Assembly: GCF_025165815.1 (NCBI RefSeq)
Contig: NZ_JAFFZE010000027.1
Location: forward strand, 44,489 to 108,488
DNA from: Actinophytocola gossypii
Lineage (GTDB): Bacteria > Actinomycetota > Actinomycetes > Mycobacteriales > Pseudonocardiaceae
Reading direction: 5' to 3'
Length of the DNA stretch: 64,000 nucleotides
Below are positions 52,339 to 63,242 of the stretch, in pieces. The position numbers were made by a program, and so were the translations under genes. The notes below the pieces were generated by a model. It was not told the origin of the DNA. It searched no databases and was given only the letters and a program-made list of their open reading frames with translations. Each line of letters starts with the position of its first letter. Within the stretch, counting starts at the first letter, position 1.

Positions 52339-53214
52339 ATGTCGACGAGAACGCTGCTGTCCCCGTGGACGCTGGAGCGGCCGCGCGGGAAGATCGGCTA
52401 CTGGCTGGTGTTCACCGTGGTGTTCGCGCTGTTCACCCTGGCGTTCGTGGTGCCGCTGGTGTGGATGCTGCTCGGCGCCATGAAGACCGCGCCCGAGCTG
52501 GCCCGCAACCCGCCGACCCTGTTGCCCGAGCGGTTCAACGTCGACTCCTATGTGGACGCGTGGAACTTCATGGAGCTGGCCGGGTACTTCCGGAACACGG
52601 TGATCGTCGCCGGTGGGGCGTGGCTGTTGCAGCTGGCGGTGATCGTGCCGGCGGCGTACGCGCTGTCCAAGCTCCGGCCGGTGCTCGGCAAGTGGATCAT
52701 GGGGTTGATGCTCGCGACCCTGATGCTGCCGGCGTCCGCGCTGCTGGTGCCGACGTACCTGACGATCACCGAGGTGCCGGTCGTCGGCGTGAACCTGATC
52801 AACGAGCCGGCCGCGATCTGGCTGCCGGCCGCGGCGAACGCGTTCAACCTGTACCTGTTGAAACGGTTCTTCGACCAGATCCCGACCGAGCTGCTCGACG
52901 CGGCCCGGATCGACGGCGCCGGCAGCGTCACCACGATGGTGCGCGTGGTGCTGCCGCTGTCCCGGCCGATCCTCGCGGTGGTCTCGATCTTCGCGATCGT
53001 GGCCGCCTGGAAGGACTTCATCTGGCCGCTGCTGGTCCTGCAGGACCCCGGCGTCCAGACCCTCAGCGTGGCGCTGCAGCGCTTCGAACCGGACACCCCG
53101 ATCAACGTGATGCTTGGCGGCCTCGTGCTGGCGAGCCTCCCGATGGTCGTGGCGTTCCTGATCTTCCAAAGGCAGATATTGGCCGGCCTGACCGCCGGCG
53201 GTCTCAAGGGGTGA
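52339..53214 (+). CDS. Sugar ABC transporter permease (MalG/UgpE type)
   Basis: A 291-residue permease with six helices. The EAA loop is LLDAARIDGAGSVTTMVRVVLP. The first helix is WLVFTVVFALFTLAFVVPLV, and the C-terminal block AGLTAGGLKG is characteristic of the family. The start is ATG, 3 nt after the previous stop. Forms the heterodimeric channel with the MalF-like protein for the sugar bound by the lipoprotein. Confidence 0.88.
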   Translation: MSTRTLLSPWTLERPRGKIGYWLVFTVVFALFTLAFVVPLVWMLLGAMKTAPELARNPPTLLPERFNVDSYVDAWNFMELAGYFRNTVIVAGGAWLLQLAVIVPAAYALSKLRPVLGKWIMGLMLATLMLPASALLVPTYLTITEVPVVGVNLINEPAAIWLPAAANAFNLYLLKRFFDQIPTELLDAARIDGAGSVTTMVRVVLPLSRPILAVVSIFAIVAAWKDFIWPLLVLQDPGVQTLSVALQRFEPDTPINVMLGGLVLASLPMVVAFLIFQRQILAGLTAGGLKG

Positions 53215-53218
53215 TGTA

Positions 53219-54835
<1,617 letters not shown>

Positions 54836-54856
54836 ATCCGCCCTACTCTCGGGCGG

Positions 54857-55849
54857 ATGGAGATCACTGTGGTCGCCGCCTCCCGGGAGGACGGGCGGCC
54901 GGCCGAGGAGGCGGTGCGGACCGCCGTGGTCGCGGACCGGCTCGGGTACCGGGAGGTGTGGCTCGGCGAGGGGCCGACCTGGGACTCGTTCGTGTTGGCA
55001 ACGGCGGTCGGGTCGGCCACCGGGCGGATCGCGCTGACCGCCGGGCCGGTGCCGGTGTCGGTGCGGGATCCGGCGACGCTGGTGCGTGCCGCGGCCGGGA
55101 TCGAGGCGGTCACCGGTCGTGCGGTGGGGGTCGCGCTCGGCACCTCCAGCGTCCGCGTGGTCGAGGGCGTGCACGGGCGGTCGCGGGCGAAGCCGGTCGG
55201 TGACCTGCGCGCGGCCGCCCGCGCCTACGCCGCCCACCGGCGGGGCGAGTGGTTCGGTGCCCGCGACGACCACGGCTTCCGGCCGCGGTTGCCGGCCGCG
55301 ACCGGGCCGCTGACGGTGGCGGCCTTCGGCGACAAGGCGGTCGCCGTCGCGGCCCGGTACGCCGACCGGATGCTGCTCGACCTCGTCACCGTCGAGCAGG
55401 TCCGCGAGCTGCGCGCGAAGCTCGACGCCGCGGCCGAGCGCGAAGCCCGCCCCGCGCCCCGGCTCGCGGCCTGGCTGCCCGCCGCGATCGATCCCGACGA
55501 CGCCTCCTACGCCCAGCTCATGCGTGCCATCGTCGGCTACTTCCCGGTGCGGGGTTACCGCGAGGTGTTCCAGCGGGCGGGGTTCGGCGCCGCGATCGAC
55601 CTCGCCGACCGCGGCGCAGGCCTCGACGCCGTCCTCGCCGCGCTGCCCGAGCACGCCGCGCGGACCGTCGGCCTGGTCGGTGACCTCGACACCGTCCGGG
55701 CCCGGCTGGCCGAGTACGCGGCGGCCGGGCTCGACGAGGTGGCGCTCGTCCCCGCCACCGCGGGCGACCCGGCCGGCGAACGGACCCTGACCGCCCTGGC
55801 GCCCCTGCTGGATCAGCTCACCACGGAACCGGACCGTCCTCCGAGGTGA
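54857..55849 (+). CDS. LLM-class flavin/F420-dependent oxidoreductase
   Basis: A 330-residue luciferase-like monooxygenase family protein. The N-terminal TIM-barrel pattern is present (VVADRLGYREVWLGEGPTWD, ATGRIALTAGPVPVSVRDPA). Actinomycete members of this size are usually F420- rather than FMN-dependent, which I infer only from the family. The ATG lies 21 nt after the GH13 stop, so it may read through from the sugar operon. Its 3' end overlaps the convergent SDR gene by 32 nt. Confidence 0.8.
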   Translation: MEITVVAASREDGRPAEEAVRTAVVADRLGYREVWLGEGPTWDSFVLATAVGSATGRIALTAGPVPVSVRDPATLVRAAAGIEAVTGRAVGVALGTSSVRVVEGVHGRSRAKPVGDLRAAARAYAAHRRGEWFGARDDHGFRPRLPAATGPLTVAAFGDKAVAVAARYADRMLLDLVTVEQVRELRAKLDAAAEREARPAPRLAAWLPAAIDPDDASYAQLMRAIVGYFPVRGYREVFQRAGFGAAIDLADRGAGLDAVLAALPEHAARTVGLVGDLDTVRARLAEYAAAGLDEVALVPATAGDPAGERTLTALAPLLDQLTTEPDRPPR

Positions 55850-56537
55850 AGGTGGCGGTGGGACCGTCCTGGCCGAGCGTCGCCATCGCGACGGCGATCG
55901 CGGCGCCCTGGTCGGGGCCGCGGCCGCCGTCGTGGCCGTTGAGGTCGGTGGCGACGTAGCCCGGGCACACGGCGTTGACCAGGATTCCCCTGTCCCGCAG
56001 GTACTTCGCGTACTGCGCGGTGACCGCGTTGAGTGCCGTCTTGGACACCGGGTAGGCGAGCAGGGCGGGCAGCTCCGCGAGGTGCCCGCCGTCCCGGGCG
56101 GTCATGTCGGCCAGCGAGCCGACGCTCGACGACACGTTCACCACCCGCGCGCCCGGTGCCAGCAGCGGCAGCATCGCCTCGGTCACCGCGATCACGCCGA
56201 ACACGTTGACCTCGAACACCTGCCGGACGCCGGGCAGCGGGTCCGCGCCGGGTGTCTGCGGCAGCTCACCGACGATCCCCGCGTTGTTGACCAGCACGTC
56301 GAGCCGGCCGAAGCGGGTCTCGACCTCCTTCGCCGCCCGCTCGACCGTGCCGTGGTCGGTCACGTCCAGCTCGACGCCGTGCACGTCGCCGGTCAGCCGG
56401 GCCACCGCGTCCGCGCGGCGCGCCCGGTCCCGCGCGCCGACCAGGACCGTCATCCCCCGCCGCGCCAGCTGGTCCGCGATGGCGAACCCGATCCCCTTGT
56501 TCGCGCCGGTGACCAGCGCGATCTCCTTCTCACTCAT
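55818..56537 (-). CDS. SDR-family oxidoreductase
   Basis: A 239-residue short-chain dehydrogenase. Cofactor motif TGANKGIG (residues 10-17), structural NNAG, catalytic Ser in VNVSSSVGSLADM, and YPVSK as the YxxxK pair. Arg and Lys positions near GARDRARRAD suggest NADP preference. It resembles plant-type carbonyl/salutaridine-like reductases often seen in actinomycetes. Divergent from the LysR-type regulator across a 70-nt gap; regulation by that protein is the simplest reading. Confidence 0.88.
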   Translation of the reverse strand: MSEKEIALVTGANKGIGFAIADQLARRGMTVLVGARDRARRADAVARLTGDVHGVELDVTDHGTVERAAKEVETRFGRLDVLVNNAGIVGELPQTPGADPLPGVRQVFEVNVFGVIAVTEAMLPLLAPGARVVNVSSSVGSLADMTARDGGHLAELPALLAYPVSKTALNAVTAQYAKYLRDRGILVNAVCPGYVATDLNGHDGGRGPDQGAAIAVAMATLGQDGPTATFTSEDGPVPW

Positions 56538-56570
56538 GCCGACCAGCCCACCAGCGGGCGGCGGAAAGCA

Positions 56571-56584
56571 CCAAGACCGGTTGG
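56571..56584. promoter_or_regulatory. LysR-type operator candidate
   Basis: CCAA-N6-TTGG (56571-56584), with ACCGGT as its inner palindrome, lies centrally between the divergent SDR and LysR-type genes. LysR regulators usually bind a dyad in just this position to control both themselves and the neighbour. Confidence 0.4.
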
Positions 56585-56607
56585 GTGCGGACCGATACTC
56601 TGCCGGT

Positions 56608-57432
56608 ATGGAAAGCCGGGAGCTGGCCTACTTCGTGGCGGTCGCCGAGGAACTGAACTTCGGGCGGGCCGCCGAACGGCTCGGCATGGCCCAACCGCCG
56701 CTGTCCCGCGCGATCCAGCAGCTCGAACGCCGGCTCGGTGTCCGGCTGCTGACCCGCACCAGCCGCCGCGTGGAGCTGACCCCGGCCGGCGAGGTGCTGC
56801 TGGCCGAGGGCCGCACGGCGCTCACCGCACTCGCGGCAGCCGAGGAGCGGGCCAGGCGTGCCGCGGACCCGAAGCTCGTTCTCGCGCTGAAGCCGGGCGG
56901 GGACGCCGGTCTGCTGGAGAAGATCCTGGCGCGCTGCGCGGCCGAGGAGATCGCCGTGGAGCCGCGGTTCTGCGCGATCGGCGAACAGGAGGGCCTGCTG
57001 CGCGGCGGCGAGGCCGACGTGGCGCTGCTGCACCTGCCCTACGACGAGCCGGCCGACCTGGCGACCGAGGTGCTCCTGGTCGACCGCGAGATCGTGCTGA
57101 TGCCGAGCACCCACCGCCTCGCCGACCGCACCGAGCTGTCCAGGGCGGACCTCGACGGCGAGGAGGTCTTCGAGTGGACCGACGAGTGCCCGGCGGTGGG
57201 CGGGCCGATCCGGGACACCGGGCAGGTCGGCACGCTGGTCGCCCTCGGCCAGTTCGTCGCGGTCATGCCGGAGTCCTTCGCCGAGTACGTGCCGCCGAAC
57301 CTCGCGGCGGTCCCGCTGACCGACGGGAACACCTCGACGGTGGTCCTCGCCTGGCCGGCGGAGAGCCGGTCCCGCGAGCTGGCCAGGTTCGTGCGAGTGG
57401 CGGCCGGGGTCACAGCCCCAGCTGCCACCTGA
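56608..57432 (+). CDS. LysR-family transcriptional regulator
   Basis: A 274-residue LysR-type regulator. Helix-turn-helix ELAYFVAVAEELNFGRAAERL, then AQPPLSRAIQQLERRLGVRL. The co-inducer domain is shorter than usual (about 185 residues). The start is ATG at 56608; the SDR gene is transcribed in the opposite direction 71 bp away. The 3' end overlaps the tail of the convergent 488-residue unknown protein by 23 nt. Confidence 0.88.
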   Translation: MESRELAYFVAVAEELNFGRAAERLGMAQPPLSRAIQQLERRLGVRLLTRTSRRVELTPAGEVLLAEGRTALTALAAAEERARRAADPKLVLALKPGGDAGLLEKILARCAAEEIAVEPRFCAIGEQEGLLRGGEADVALLHLPYDEPADLATEVLLVDREIVLMPSTHRLADRTELSRADLDGEEVFEWTDECPAVGGPIRDTGQVGTLVALGQFVAVMPESFAEYVPPNLAAVPLTDGNTSTVVLAWPAESRSRELARFVRVAAGVTAPAAT

Positions 57433-58876
57433 TGCTCATCCGGCTGGTTTCCGAATAGCGGTTCAGCTCCTGGCCGGCGGACTCGGGCGAGTCAGGCAGT
57501 GGGCTGCGCACGTGCGGCAGCCGCTCCACCGGGGTCCTGGCCATGGTCACGTTCAGGAAGCCGAGCACGCGGGTGAACAGCTGGTCGACGAACACGCCGG
57601 GGTCCGCGTACAGCTCGCCGGGGTGCGGCTCGCGCACGCCCCAGGCCGGTGCGCCGCCGAAGCAGTCGATCATCGCGGACAGCTCGCGGGACCGCGACGC
57701 CGGCAGGGCGAACAGGACGCTGGTCCGCGCGGGCGACTCGGCCGACAGGAACCCGCGCAGTGCCTCCGCGTGCAGCGAGTCGCGCAGGGCGGTCAGGCCC
57801 TTGACCAGGTAGCAGCCGGGTGTGCGGTCGGCCAGCAGCGCGGCGAGGTGCTTGTTCTTCTCCCGCACCCGCTTCACCCACTCCTGGCGGTGCCAGCCGG
57901 CCAGGTGCTGGTGCCGCTCCCCCAGGTCCAGCACCTGGTGCGCCACCACCGCCGACACCTCGACCGCGGCCAGCAGCAACAGCACCACGTCGTCCAAAGT
58001 AGACAGAACGGCCGTACGGGTGTCGTTGCTGGCGGCCCGGTTCACCGTCTGGTGCAGCTCGTCGCGGGCCTGCAGCGCCCGTGCGACCCGCTGCACCAGC
58101 GCCCCGGCCAGCTCGGCCAGCCGCGGGTCGCCGATGGCCTCGGACTCCTGGTGGCAGGCGGCCGACCAGCGCCACACCGCGGGCATCAGCTCCATCGCGC
58201 CGACCGCGAAGTAGCCGCCGCGCCGCATCGGGAAGTGCGCCTCCCGGTTGCGGATCACCGAGTACACGCCCTGCGCGCGCAGGTACAGCCCGACGATCGC
58301 GATGGCGTCCAGGGTGCGCAGCACCTTCGTCCGGGACGAGCGGCCGCGGGACAGGTACAGGTACGGCCGCTCGGTCACGAACAGGTCCGCGTCCATGCCG
58401 AGCGCCACCTGCAGGGCCAGCGCGTCGGCCTCGCGCCGGTCGGCGGCGAGCTTCGGCGGCAGGTCGGTGTAGGCCACCGCCTCGTCGCGCGCGCGCCGGT
58501 GCTTGTCCATGTACGCGGTGCCCCGAACGGGTCTTCGGCCGGTGCAGAACACGATGCCCCGGCTGTCGGGGCGACCGTCCGGCGGGTCGACGGTCACCCA
58601 GCCCTCGTACGCCCGGCCGCCGTCGGTCAGCTCGTAGGCCGTGGTGCCGGGCGGCGGGCCGTCGTCGGCGTACCGGAAGCAGATGACGTTGTCGTGCATG
58701 AGCAGCCCGGTGAGCACCTCCTCGGGGCCGACCCGGAGCAGCTCCGCCGGAACCCGGTACAGGGCACCGTCGATCATCACCCGCAGCTTCCGCAACGGCG
58801 CCCGACCCGCGAACGGCGACTCGTCGGAGTCGTGCGGATCGGGGTCGTCCGGCCACTCGATGTGCGAGCTGAGCAT
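57410..58876 (-). CDS. Unknown 488-residue protein
   Basis: A 488-residue protein I do not recognise. It is acidic at the N-terminus (PDDPDPHDSDESPF), with a central mixed region (TAYMDKHRRARDEAVAYTD, ALQVALGMDADLFVTER) that faintly resembles a PIN-like alpha/beta core. A long helical second half follows, with one strongly hydrophobic stretch (DDVVLLLLAAVEVSAVVAHQ). No signal peptide. The start ATG at 58876 is uncertain; a GTG at 58906 with GGGGCGG upstream is an alternative. It is a single gene, and the 71 nt before gcl's stop contain nothing else. Confidence 0.65.
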   Translation of the reverse strand: MLSSHIEWPDDPDPHDSDESPFAGRAPLRKLRVMIDGALYRVPAELLRVGPEEVLTGLLMHDNVICFRYADDGPPPGTTAYELTDGGRAYEGWVTVDPPDGRPDSRGIVFCTGRRPVRGTAYMDKHRRARDEAVAYTDLPPKLAADRREADALALQVALGMDADLFVTERPYLYLSRGRSSRTKVLRTLDAIAIVGLYLRAQGVYSVIRNREAHFPMRRGGYFAVGAMELMPAVWRWSAACHQESEAIGDPRLAELAGALVQRVARALQARDELHQTVNRAASNDTRTAVLSTLDDVVLLLLAAVEVSAVVAHQVLDLGERHQHLAGWHRQEWVKRVREKNKHLAALLADRTPGCYLVKGLTALRDSLHAEALRGFLSAESPARTSVLFALPASRSRELSAMIDCFGGAPAWGVREPHPGELYADPGVFVDQLFTRVLGFLNVTMARTPVERLPHVRSPLPDSPESAGQELNRYSETSRMSIRWQLGL

Positions 58877-58947
58877 GCCGTGGTGCTGCCCGAGTCGTGG
58901 GATCACGTCGTTCCGCCCCGTCCCAAGAACCAACCGAGGAGGGCATG

Positions 58948-60666
58948 CTAGTCGGCGGTCCTGGCCAGTTCCGGTGCGGGTTCGAACTCCTTGACCGCGT
59001 CGATGGAGACCGGGCCCATGGCGGCGTTGGCCTCGCGTTCGACCATCACCTCCACGAGCACCGGCAGCTGCTGGGCGTCCGACTCCGCCTGCGCCCAGGC
59101 GAGCGCGTCGCGGAGGTCGCCCGGCTGCTCGACCCGCCGCGCGGGACAGCCGAACGCCTCCATCAGCTTCACGTGGTCGATGCCGCCCTCGCCGTAGTGC
59201 AGGTCGACGGCGTAGTTCATGTCGTACGGGATCTCCGCCTGCCGGATCAGGCCCAGGTACTCGTTGTTCACCATGACGATCACGAACGGGATGCGGTACT
59301 GCGCGGCGACCGCGATCTCCTCCATCAGGAACTGGAACGAGTAGTCCCCGGCCACCGCGACCACCCGCCGCTCCGGGAACGCGCACTTGACGCCCATCGC
59401 GGCCGGCACCTCCCAGCCGAGCGGTCCGGCCTGCCCGCACACCAGGTACCGGCGCGGCAGGTACGTGTGCTGGAACTGCCCGGACCAGATCTGGTACAGC
59501 CCGATCGCGGTCACGAACGTGGTGTCCGGCCCGAAGAACTCGTTCAGCTCCCGGTACACCCTCGGCGGCTTGATCGGCACGTCGTCGAAGTCGTCGCGGC
59601 GGCCCAGCGTCGACCGCAGCGACGCGACCCGCGCGGGCCAGTCGCGGGTGCGCGGCGGGGCCGACAGCGCGCGGGCGCACTCGGCGAACGCGGCCAGCGT
59701 GGGCCGGGCGTGGCCGACCACGCCGAGGTCCGGCTCGAACACCTTGCCGAGTTGGGTCGGCTCGATGTCGACGTGGATGAACGTGCGTCCCTTCGTGTAG
59801 ACGGACAGGTCACCGGTGTGCCGGTCACCGAAGCGGGCGCCGACGGCGAGCACCAGGTCGCTCTCCAGGAAAGCCTGGTTGCCCCACCGGGTCTGGGTCT
59901 GCAGGCCAGCCATGCCGGCGAACAGCTCGTGGTCCTCGGGGAACGCGCCCTTGCCCATCAGCGTGACCTGCACGGGGATGTTCAGCGAGGTCGCCAGGTC
60001 GGCGAGTTCCTCGGTGGCGTCGCCGATGATCACGCCGCCGCCGGCGAGGATCAGCGGGCGTTCGGCCGACAGCAGCAGGTCCACCGCGGCCCGCACCCGC
60101 GCCGGCGACGGCGCCGGCACCTCGACCGGCAGCGGCTCGTCGAGCGCCGGGTCGTACCGGCAGGTCCCGCGCTGCACGTCCAGCGGCAGGTCGATCAGCA
60201 CCGGGCCGGGACGGCCGGAGCGGGCGATCCGGAACGCCTCCCGGAACACCCACGGCGCCTGACCGGGCTCCTTGAGCTGCACCGCCCACTTGGTCACCGG
60301 CTTGGCGATCTCGACGATGTCGACCGCCTGGAACGCCTCCTGGTGCAGCTTCGCCCTCGGCGCCTGGCCGGTGATGCAGACCATCGGGATGGAGTCGGCG
60401 AGCGCGGTGTAGAGCCCGGTGATCATGTTGGTTCCGGCAGGACCGGAGGTGCCGATGCACACCCCGACCTTGCCGGTGACTCTGGCCCACCCGTCGGCGG
60501 CGTGCGTGCCGCCCTCCTCGTGGCGCACGGTGATGTGCCTGATCCCCGACGTGCGCATCGCGGCGTAGAGCGGCAGGATCGCCGCGCCGGGGATGCCGAA
60601 CACGGTGTCGACGCCCTCGGACTCCATGACCGCGACGGCGGCCTCCATGCACGGAACGGTGTTCAC
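58948..60666 (-). CDS. gcl: Glyoxylate carboligase (with Glu at the usual Val position)
   Basis: A 572-residue ThDP enzyme that joins two glyoxylates into tartronate semialdehyde with CO2 release. The blocks FGIPGAAILPLYAAM, GTSGPAGTNMITGLYTALADS, ITGQAPRAKLHQEAFQAVDI and AKPVTKWAV are characteristic of Gcl. The C-terminal ThDP motif is GDYSFQFLMEEI with NNEYLGLIRQ. The position equivalent to Val51 of the E. coli enzyme is Glu50 here (RHEEGG instead of RHVEGA). It is the last gene behind hyi and glxR, with a GTGA overlap. Possible alternative: a related ThDP ligase with different donor. Confidence 0.85.
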   Translation of the reverse strand: MNTVPCMEAAVAVMESEGVDTVFGIPGAAILPLYAAMRTSGIRHITVRHEEGGTHAADGWARVTGKVGVCIGTSGPAGTNMITGLYTALADSIPMVCITGQAPRAKLHQEAFQAVDIVEIAKPVTKWAVQLKEPGQAPWVFREAFRIARSGRPGPVLIDLPLDVQRGTCRYDPALDEPLPVEVPAPSPARVRAAVDLLLSAERPLILAGGGVIIGDATEELADLATSLNIPVQVTLMGKGAFPEDHELFAGMAGLQTQTRWGNQAFLESDLVLAVGARFGDRHTGDLSVYTKGRTFIHVDIEPTQLGKVFEPDLGVVGHARPTLAAFAECARALSAPPRTRDWPARVASLRSTLGRRDDFDDVPIKPPRVYRELNEFFGPDTTFVTAIGLYQIWSGQFQHTYLPRRYLVCGQAGPLGWEVPAAMGVKCAFPERRVVAVAGDYSFQFLMEEIAVAAQYRIPFVIVMVNNEYLGLIRQAEIPYDMNYAVDLHYGEGGIDHVKLMEAFGCPARRVEQPGDLRDALAWAQAESDAQQLPVLVEVMVEREANAAMGPVSIDAVKEFEPAPELARTAD

Positions 60667-61550
60667 GCGGCGTCTCCCTTGCCGGAGAGGGACTCCGCGA
60701 CCTTCAGCAGCGCGGAGTGGTCGAGCGAACCGTGCCCGCTGGCACGGGCGGAGGCGATCAGCTGCGCGACGAGCCCGCCGACCGGCAGCGCCACCTCGGC
60801 CTCCCGTGCGGCGTCGAGCACGATGCCCATGTCCTTGTGGTGCAGGTCGATCCGGAACCCGGGCGCGAACCGGCGGGCCACCATCGACTCACGCTTGAGG
60901 TCCAGGATCCGGCTGGCGGCGAGCCCGCCGGCGAGCACGTCGAGCCCGACGCCCGCGTCCAGCCCGGACGCCTCCAGCAGCACGATCGCCTCGGCGACGA
61001 GCGCGTAGGTGCCGCCGACGACGAGCTGGTTGGCGGCCTTCACCGTCTGCCCGGCGCCGTGCGGGCCGACGTGCACGACGGTCTTCCCGAGCACGTCGAA
61101 GACCGGTGCCGCGGCGGCGAAGTCCTCGGCCGGGCCGCCGACCATGATGGACAGCACGCCGTCGATCGCGCCCTGCTCACCGCCGGACACCGGGGCGTCC
61201 AGCACCCGGACGCCCTTGGCGGTGCCCTCCTCGGCGATCCGGCGGGAGGTCTGCGGCCGGATCGAGGACATGTCGACGTAGAGCGTGCCCGGCTTGGCCG
61301 ACTCCAGCACGCCGCCGTCGCCGAACGCGACGGCCTCCACCTGCGGGTGGTTCGGCAGCATGGTGATCACCACGTCCGCCTCGGCGGTGGCCCGCGCGAC
61401 GCTGGTCGCGACCGTGCCGCCCTCGGCCGCCAGCCGTTCCAGCGACGACGCCACCAGGTCGAACCCGACGACGTCGAAACCCGCGCGCAGCAGATTCGAC
61501 GCCATCGGACTCCCCATGATGCCGAGCCCGACGAACCCAATGGTTGTCAC
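60663..61550 (-). CDS. glxR: 2-hydroxy-3-oxopropionate (tartronate semialdehyde) reductase
   Basis: A 295-residue beta-hydroxyacid dehydrogenase. Dinucleotide motif GFVGLGIMGSPMASNLLRAG, substrate loop DAPVSGGEQGAIDG, and catalytic Lys in GAGQTVKAANQLVV. It reduces tartronate semialdehyde, the Gcl product, to glycerate. The start is GTG at 61550 with AGGAG 5 nt upstream (identical leader to the hyi gene). Overlaps hyi stop by 4 nt (GTGA) and is followed by gcl. Confidence 0.9.
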   Translation of the reverse strand: MTTIGFVGLGIMGSPMASNLLRAGFDVVGFDLVASSLERLAAEGGTVATSVARATAEADVVITMLPNHPQVEAVAFGDGGVLESAKPGTLYVDMSSIRPQTSRRIAEEGTAKGVRVLDAPVSGGEQGAIDGVLSIMVGGPAEDFAAAAPVFDVLGKTVVHVGPHGAGQTVKAANQLVVGGTYALVAEAIVLLEASGLDAGVGLDVLAGGLAASRILDLKRESMVARRFAPGFRIDLHHKDMGIVLDAAREAEVALPVGGLVAQLIASARASGHGSLDHSALLKVAESLSGKGDAA

Positions 61551-62320
61551 GTGTACTCCTTCAGCCATCGGAAGCTGTCCGCGCTGGGGCCGACCGGCTT
61601 GTACTCGAGACCGACGGGCCCGGTGTAGGGGCTCGCGGCCAGCAGGCCGAACACCTCCGTCCAGTCGATGCCGCCGGTGCCGGGCTGACCGCGGCCCGGG
61701 TCGTCGGCGATCTGGACGTGGCCGAAGCGGTGGGCGCCGCTGGTGATCAGCGCCGCGATGTCCTCACCCATCCGGTGCAGGTGGTAGAGGTCGGCCAGGA
61801 ACGCCGTACCCGGTACCTGGTCGACCACCTCGAGCGCGGCTGTCGAGGAGCAGAGCGGGTACCGGGGGTTCTCGTGCGAGTTGATCGCTTCGATCACGAC
61901 GGTGGCGCCGATCCGGTCGGCGGCGGTCGCCGCCATGGCCAGGTTCTCGAGCGCGAGGTCGTGGTCGGTGTCGTCGGCGAGGTTGCCGTACAGGGCGTTC
62001 AGCACTCGGCAGCCCATCCGCCCGGCGAAGCCGACGGCAACGTCGATGTTGTCGCGGAACCGCCGGCTGGTCGACCGGGCCGACAGCAGGCCGCGGTCGC
62101 CGGATGCCATGTCGCCGGCGTCGAAGTTCAGCCCGACGAGGCTGACGCCCGCGCTGCCGATGGCGTCGGCCAACGCGTCCAGTTCGCGGTCGGCGGGTGT
62201 CGGGCCGCTGAACGGCCACCACAGCTCGACCGCGTCGAACCCGGCGGCGGCCGCGGCGGCCGGACGCTCCAGCAGGGGCAGCTCGGTGAACAGGATGGAC
62301 AGGTTGACGTCGAAGCGCAC
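61547..62320 (-). CDS. hyi: Hydroxypyruvate isomerase
   Basis: A 257-residue TIM-barrel isomerase of the xylose isomerase-like family (FDVNLSILFTELPLLERPAA, VVIEAINSHENPRYPL, FGHVQIADDPGRGQPGTG). It interconverts hydroxypyruvate and tartronate semialdehyde. Metal-binding Glu and His residues are in the EAIN and VQIADDPGR blocks. The start is GTG with AGGAGTACAC in front, the same 13-bp leader used for glxR. It lies 19 nt behind sucD on the same strand, so the glyoxylate genes may share its transcript. Confidence 0.88.
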   Translation of the reverse strand: MRFDVNLSILFTELPLLERPAAAAAAGFDAVELWWPFSGPTPADRELDALADAIGSAGVSLVGLNFDAGDMASGDRGLLSARSTSRRFRDNIDVAVGFAGRMGCRVLNALYGNLADDTDHDLALENLAMAATAADRIGATVVIEAINSHENPRYPLCSSTAALEVVDQVPGTAFLADLYHLHRMGEDIAALITSGAHRFGHVQIADDPGRGQPGTGGIDWTEVFGLLAASPYTGPVGLEYKPVGPSADSFRWLKEYT

Positions 62321-62339
62321 GTGTACTCCTCAGGCAGCG

Positions 62340-63233
62340 TCAGGTGACGGTCTGGACCATGCTCTGCCGCGCGAGTTCGGCGGTCTCCGACGGGGTCTTG
62401 CCGACCTTGACCCCGGCCGCCTCCAGGGCCTCCTTCTTCGCCTGCGCGGTCCCGGACGAGCCGGACACGATCGCCCCCGCGTGGCCCATCGTCTTGCCCT
62501 CGGGCGCGGTGAACCCGGCCACATACCCCACGACCGGCTTGGTCACGTGATCGGCGATGTACGCCGCGGCACGCTCCTCGGCATCGCCGCCGATCTCACC
62601 GATCATCACGATGACCTCGGTCTGCGGGTCGGCCTCGAACGCCGCCAACGCGTCGATGTGCGTGGTACCGATCACCGGGTCACCCCCGATCCCCACCGCC
62701 GAGGAGAACCCGATGTCGCGCAGCTCGTACATCAGCTGATAGGTCAACGTCCCGGACTTCGACACCAGACCGATCCGGCCCGGACCGGTGATGTCGGCCG
62801 GGATGATCCCCGCGTTGGACTTACCGGGGCTGATCACACCCGGACAGTTCGGGCCCACGATCCGGGTCTTGTTCCCGGTCGCGCACGCGTGCGCCCAGAA
62901 CGCCGCCGTGTCGTGCACCGGGATGCCCTCGGTGATCACCACCGCCAGCGGGATCCCCGCGTCGATCGCCTCCACCACAGCACCCTTGGCGAACTTCGGC
63001 GGCACGAACACCACGGTGGTGTCCGCCCCGGTCCGGTCCATCGCCACGGCGACCGAGTCGAACACCGGCAGGTCCCGGCCGCCGATCTCCACGGTTTGGC
63101 CGCCCTTGCCCGGGGTGACGCCGCCGACCACGTCCGTCCCGGCCGCGAGCATCCGCGCGGTGTGCTTGCGCCCCTCGGCGCCGGTCATGCCCTGAACGAT
63201 GATCTTCGAGTCCTCGGTGAGGAAGATGGCCAC
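62340..63233 (-). CDS. sucD: Succinate-CoA ligase, alpha subunit
   Basis: A 297-residue alpha subunit. CoA-binding [16 protein letters not shown] and [10 protein letters not shown] at the N-terminus; phosphohistidine in [11 protein letters not shown] near residue 250; [15 protein letters not shown] and [16 protein letters not shown] complete the pattern. It catalyses the substrate-level phosphorylation step of the TCA cycle together with SucC. The start is GTG with AGGAG 6 nt upstream. The 95 bp at 62924-63018 are identical to a segment of the chimeric gene upstream. Confidence 0.93.
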   Translation of the reverse strand: MAIFLTEDSKIIVQGMTGAEGRKHTARMLAAGTDVVGGVTPGKGGQTVEIGGRDLPVFDSVAVAMDRTGADTTVVFVPPKFAKGAVVEAIDAGIPLAVVITEGIPVHDTAAFWAHACATGNKTRIVGPNCPGVISPGKSNAGIIPADITGPGRIGLVSKSGTLTYQLMYELRDIGFSSAVGIGGDPVIGTTHIDALAAFEADPQTEVIVMIGEIGGDAEERAAAYIADHVTKPVVGYVAGFTAPEGKTMGHAGAIVSGSSGTAQAKKEALEAAGVKVGKTPSETAELARQSMVQTVT

Positions 63234-63242
63234 TGCACGCTC

